From contig JBMYQA010000306.1 of the NCBI GenBank assembly GCA_049600855.1, forward strand, positions 1 to 7,052: a stretch of DNA of 7,052 nt, given 5' to 3'. Below, one piece after another: positions 6,997 to 7,052 of the stretch. The notes beneath the pieces were generated by a model. The model searched no databases. It worked only from the letters and a program-made list of their open reading frames with translations, and was not told the DNA's origin. This DNA comes from JBMYQA01 sp049600855 (GTDB lineage Bacteria; Bacteroidota; Bacteroidia; Cytophagales; Flammeovirgaceae). The position numbers and the translations under genes are program-made. Positions within the stretch are counted from its first letter, which is position 1. Every line of letters begins with the position of its first letter.

Positions 6997-7052
6997 ACAA
7001 GGGCCATTTCGGCTTTTTGCATTGCCGTGCCATCAGTGGCGATATAGAATCT
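6981..7052 (+). other. Out-of-frame continuation of the lptD barrel
   Basis: After the lptD frame reaches TAA at 6994, the frame one base behind (codons starting at 6981, 6984 and so on) is open to the window end and reads YAINKGHFGFLHCRAISGD, then IES. This resembles the conserved tyrosine/glycine-rich turn (Y-x-x-x-x-G-x-F-G) that follows a TEQT-like stretch in Bacteroidota LptD, so it is probably the real continuation. One missing base, for example in the T run at 6981-6985, or two extra bases within about 6991-7004, would restore the frame. The window ends before this can be confirmed. Confidence 0.5.

Overview
This window looks like chromosomal DNA from a member of the Bacteroidota, probably a Cytophagales-like lineage (the phylum is fairly secure, the order is a guess). 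The base composition is AT-rich by eye, start codons lack clear Shine-Dalgarno sequences, and candidate promoters resemble the phylum's TTTG-N19-21-TAnnTTTG pattern. The proteins are of Bacteroidota type: a 7TM-DISM receptor joined to a SpoIIE-type phosphatase through the phylum's usual linker, a zinc amidase with the family's extra loop, and a Bacteroidota-style LptD.

Layout, left to right. Positions 2-499 (+) hold the C-terminal part of a membrane di-iron hydroxylase of the fatty acid hydroxylase/sterol desaturase superfamily, closest by motif to alkylglycerol monooxygenase (AGMO/TMEM195). After a 146-base gap with a possible promoter, 646-1893 (+) encodes a MacB/FtsX-type ABC transporter permease with no ATPase gene beside it in the window. 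A 121-base gap containing a perfect 8-bp inverted repeat with a TTCG loop precedes 2015-4144 (+), a 7TM-DISM receptor carrying a C-terminal PP2C/SpoIIE Ser/Thr phosphatase. It converges, 20 bases apart, on 4165-4947 (-), a secreted N-acetylmuramoyl-L-alanine amidase. The amidase is divergent from lptD (from about 5167, +), which runs off the right side of the window.

The common theme is the cell envelope: lipid modification, a permease, envelope signalling, peptidoglycan cleavage and lipopolysaccharide export. Only the amidase/lptD divergent pair looks like a recognised conserved arrangement; the other genes seem to be neighbours rather than a dedicated pathway.

The most notable oddity is that lptD, normally essential, has a reading-frame problem at each end of its visible part. 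The signal peptide has no good in-frame start, and near 6981-7004 the frame hits a stop while family-like sequence resumes in another frame. Base-level sequence errors are the simplest explanation. I found no RNA gene, mobile element, CRISPR array or clearly undescribed system.
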